DNA from: Auritidibacter sp. Marseille-P8566
Lineage (GTDB): Bacteria; Actinomycetota; Actinomycetes; Actinomycetales; Microbacteriaceae
Length of the DNA stretch: 36,912 nucleotides
Reading direction: 5' to 3'
Assembly (NCBI GenBank): GCA_945860535.1
Contig: CAMAQN010000005.1
Coordinates: 1 to 36,912, forward strand
Position 1 is the first letter of the stretch; the number at the start of each line of letters is the position of its first letter. A program made the translations under genes and the position numbers. This document shows positions 36,549 to 36,912 of the stretch, piece after piece. Under the pieces are notes generated by a model. That model saw only the letters and a list, made by a program, of their open reading frames with translations, had not been told where the DNA came from and did not search any database.

Positions 36549-36912
36549 CTTGCGCTCCAATCAATTGCAAAATCTTTTCCTCAAACTCTTTGCGCTCTTG
36601 CGGTTGGGTGAATCTAAAGTGCGTGATGACTCTTGTCTCTCCAAGTGACCAGTGGATTGCGGTCAATCCAGACTTCTCAACCGCTTTGTCGATAGTCGCG
36701 CTAGCCGCTTCGACCAGATGGAGGTCAGAACGTGGAATCAGGAAGCTCTCCTCACCGGCTCGGACAACCGATACACCTGACGAATCGACGGCAAGCTTGG
36801 CGTTTCCCCGCATTCCTAAGCCATAGGCCCAGATTCGATCCAGGCGGGCCTGCTCAAACACGGTGGATACGTAAAGGGCTGAGAAATCTCCCTGCGAAGT
36901 TGCCGGCAAGGG
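36541..36912 (-). CDS. PH-like domain protein upstream of carA, 5' end cut
   Basis: About 123 residues are visible and the frame stays open to the right edge, so the start lies outside the window. The piece has short beta-like strands ([60 protein letters not shown]) and a final helix ([15 protein letters not shown]). It resembles the conserved actinobacterial protein found just before carA (Rv1382 position in M. tuberculosis), which usually has an N-terminal membrane segment and a PH-like fold. A short TTG start at 36909 is unlikely. The function is unknown; the place suggests cotranscription with pyrimidine genes. Confidence 0.75.
   Translation of the reverse strand, partial: PLPATSQGDFSALYVSTVFEQARLDRIWAYGLGMRGNAKLAVDSSGVSVVRAGEESFLIPRSDLHLVEAASATIDKAVEKSGLTAIHWSLGETRVITHFRFTQPQERKEFEEKILQLIGAQVG
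36555..36558 (-). promoter_or_regulatory. Shine-Dalgarno that decides the carA start
   Basis: GGAG on the minus strand, inside the last codons of the upstream gene, is six bases from TTG 36548. The alternative TTG at 36560 has no such site, so the shorter carA is preferred. Confidence 0.6.

Noticed and set aside
1-36912. Mobile elements, CRISPR arrays, defence systems or a novel gene cluster
   Set aside because: Every stretch is accounted for by conserved housekeeping genes in a known actinobacterial order; no direct-repeat arrays, transposases, integrases or foreign-looking composition were seen by reading.

Overview
This 36.9 kb window is a dense housekeeping stretch from an actinobacterium, most likely a small-genome, moderate-GC member of Microbacteriaceae (freshwater Luna/Rhodoluna-like lineages would fit). 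The evidence is gene order and protein type: a GMC-independent set of actinobacterial markers (a PdtaR-type REC-ANTAR regulator, an HGxxPAAW-type small membrane protein and a Trp-operon membrane protein beside trpC, a PriA without helicase motifs, an actinobacterial CoaBC), the trpC-trpB-trpA-lgt and polA-rpsA-coaE-uvrB orders, and many SD-less starts. The genus is an inference. Except for one thioesterase gene and one tRNA, everything lies on the minus strand, so transcription runs from the right edge to the left.

Right to left: (1) 36912-30533, pyrimidine and nucleotide block: a PH-like membrane-associated protein (cut by the window edge), carA, carB, pyrF, gmk and rpoZ, all joined by 1-8 nt overlaps. 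(2) 30523-23438: coaBC (coenzyme A), metK (S-adenosylmethionine), priA, fmt, rsmB, rpe. (3) 23414-15347: hisE-hisG-hisF-hisI running by overlap straight into trpE, a Trp-associated membrane protein, a 74-residue membrane protein, trpC-trpB-trpA and lgt. (4) 15292-7820: gltB-gltD (glutamate synthase) and pyk. (5) 7770-6627: tRNA-Leu(CAA), the response regulator, and a hotdog thioesterase on the opposite strand. (6) 6593-1: polA, rpsA, coaE and the 5' part of uvrB.

The genes supply carbamoyl phosphate and UMP, GMP to GDP, coenzyme A, SAM, histidine, tryptophan, glutamate and pyruvate, plus replication/repair and translation functions. The his-trp fusion links two pathways that both consume PRPP, and glutamate synthase lies just downstream of these amino-acid genes.

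There is no gene-free stretch over 300 bases; the longest gap is the 127 bp between polA and rpsA. I see no CRISPR, insertion sequence, prophage, toxin-antitoxin or defence genes, and no cluster I would call an undescribed system. The more interesting signals are regulatory and architectural: recurrent TANNNT hexamers 6-7 nt before SD-less start codons (leaderless-type), three junctions where the upstream stop codon supplies the TA of that hexamer, the his-trp junction with no room for an attenuator, and the missing mIHF gene between pyrF and gmk.
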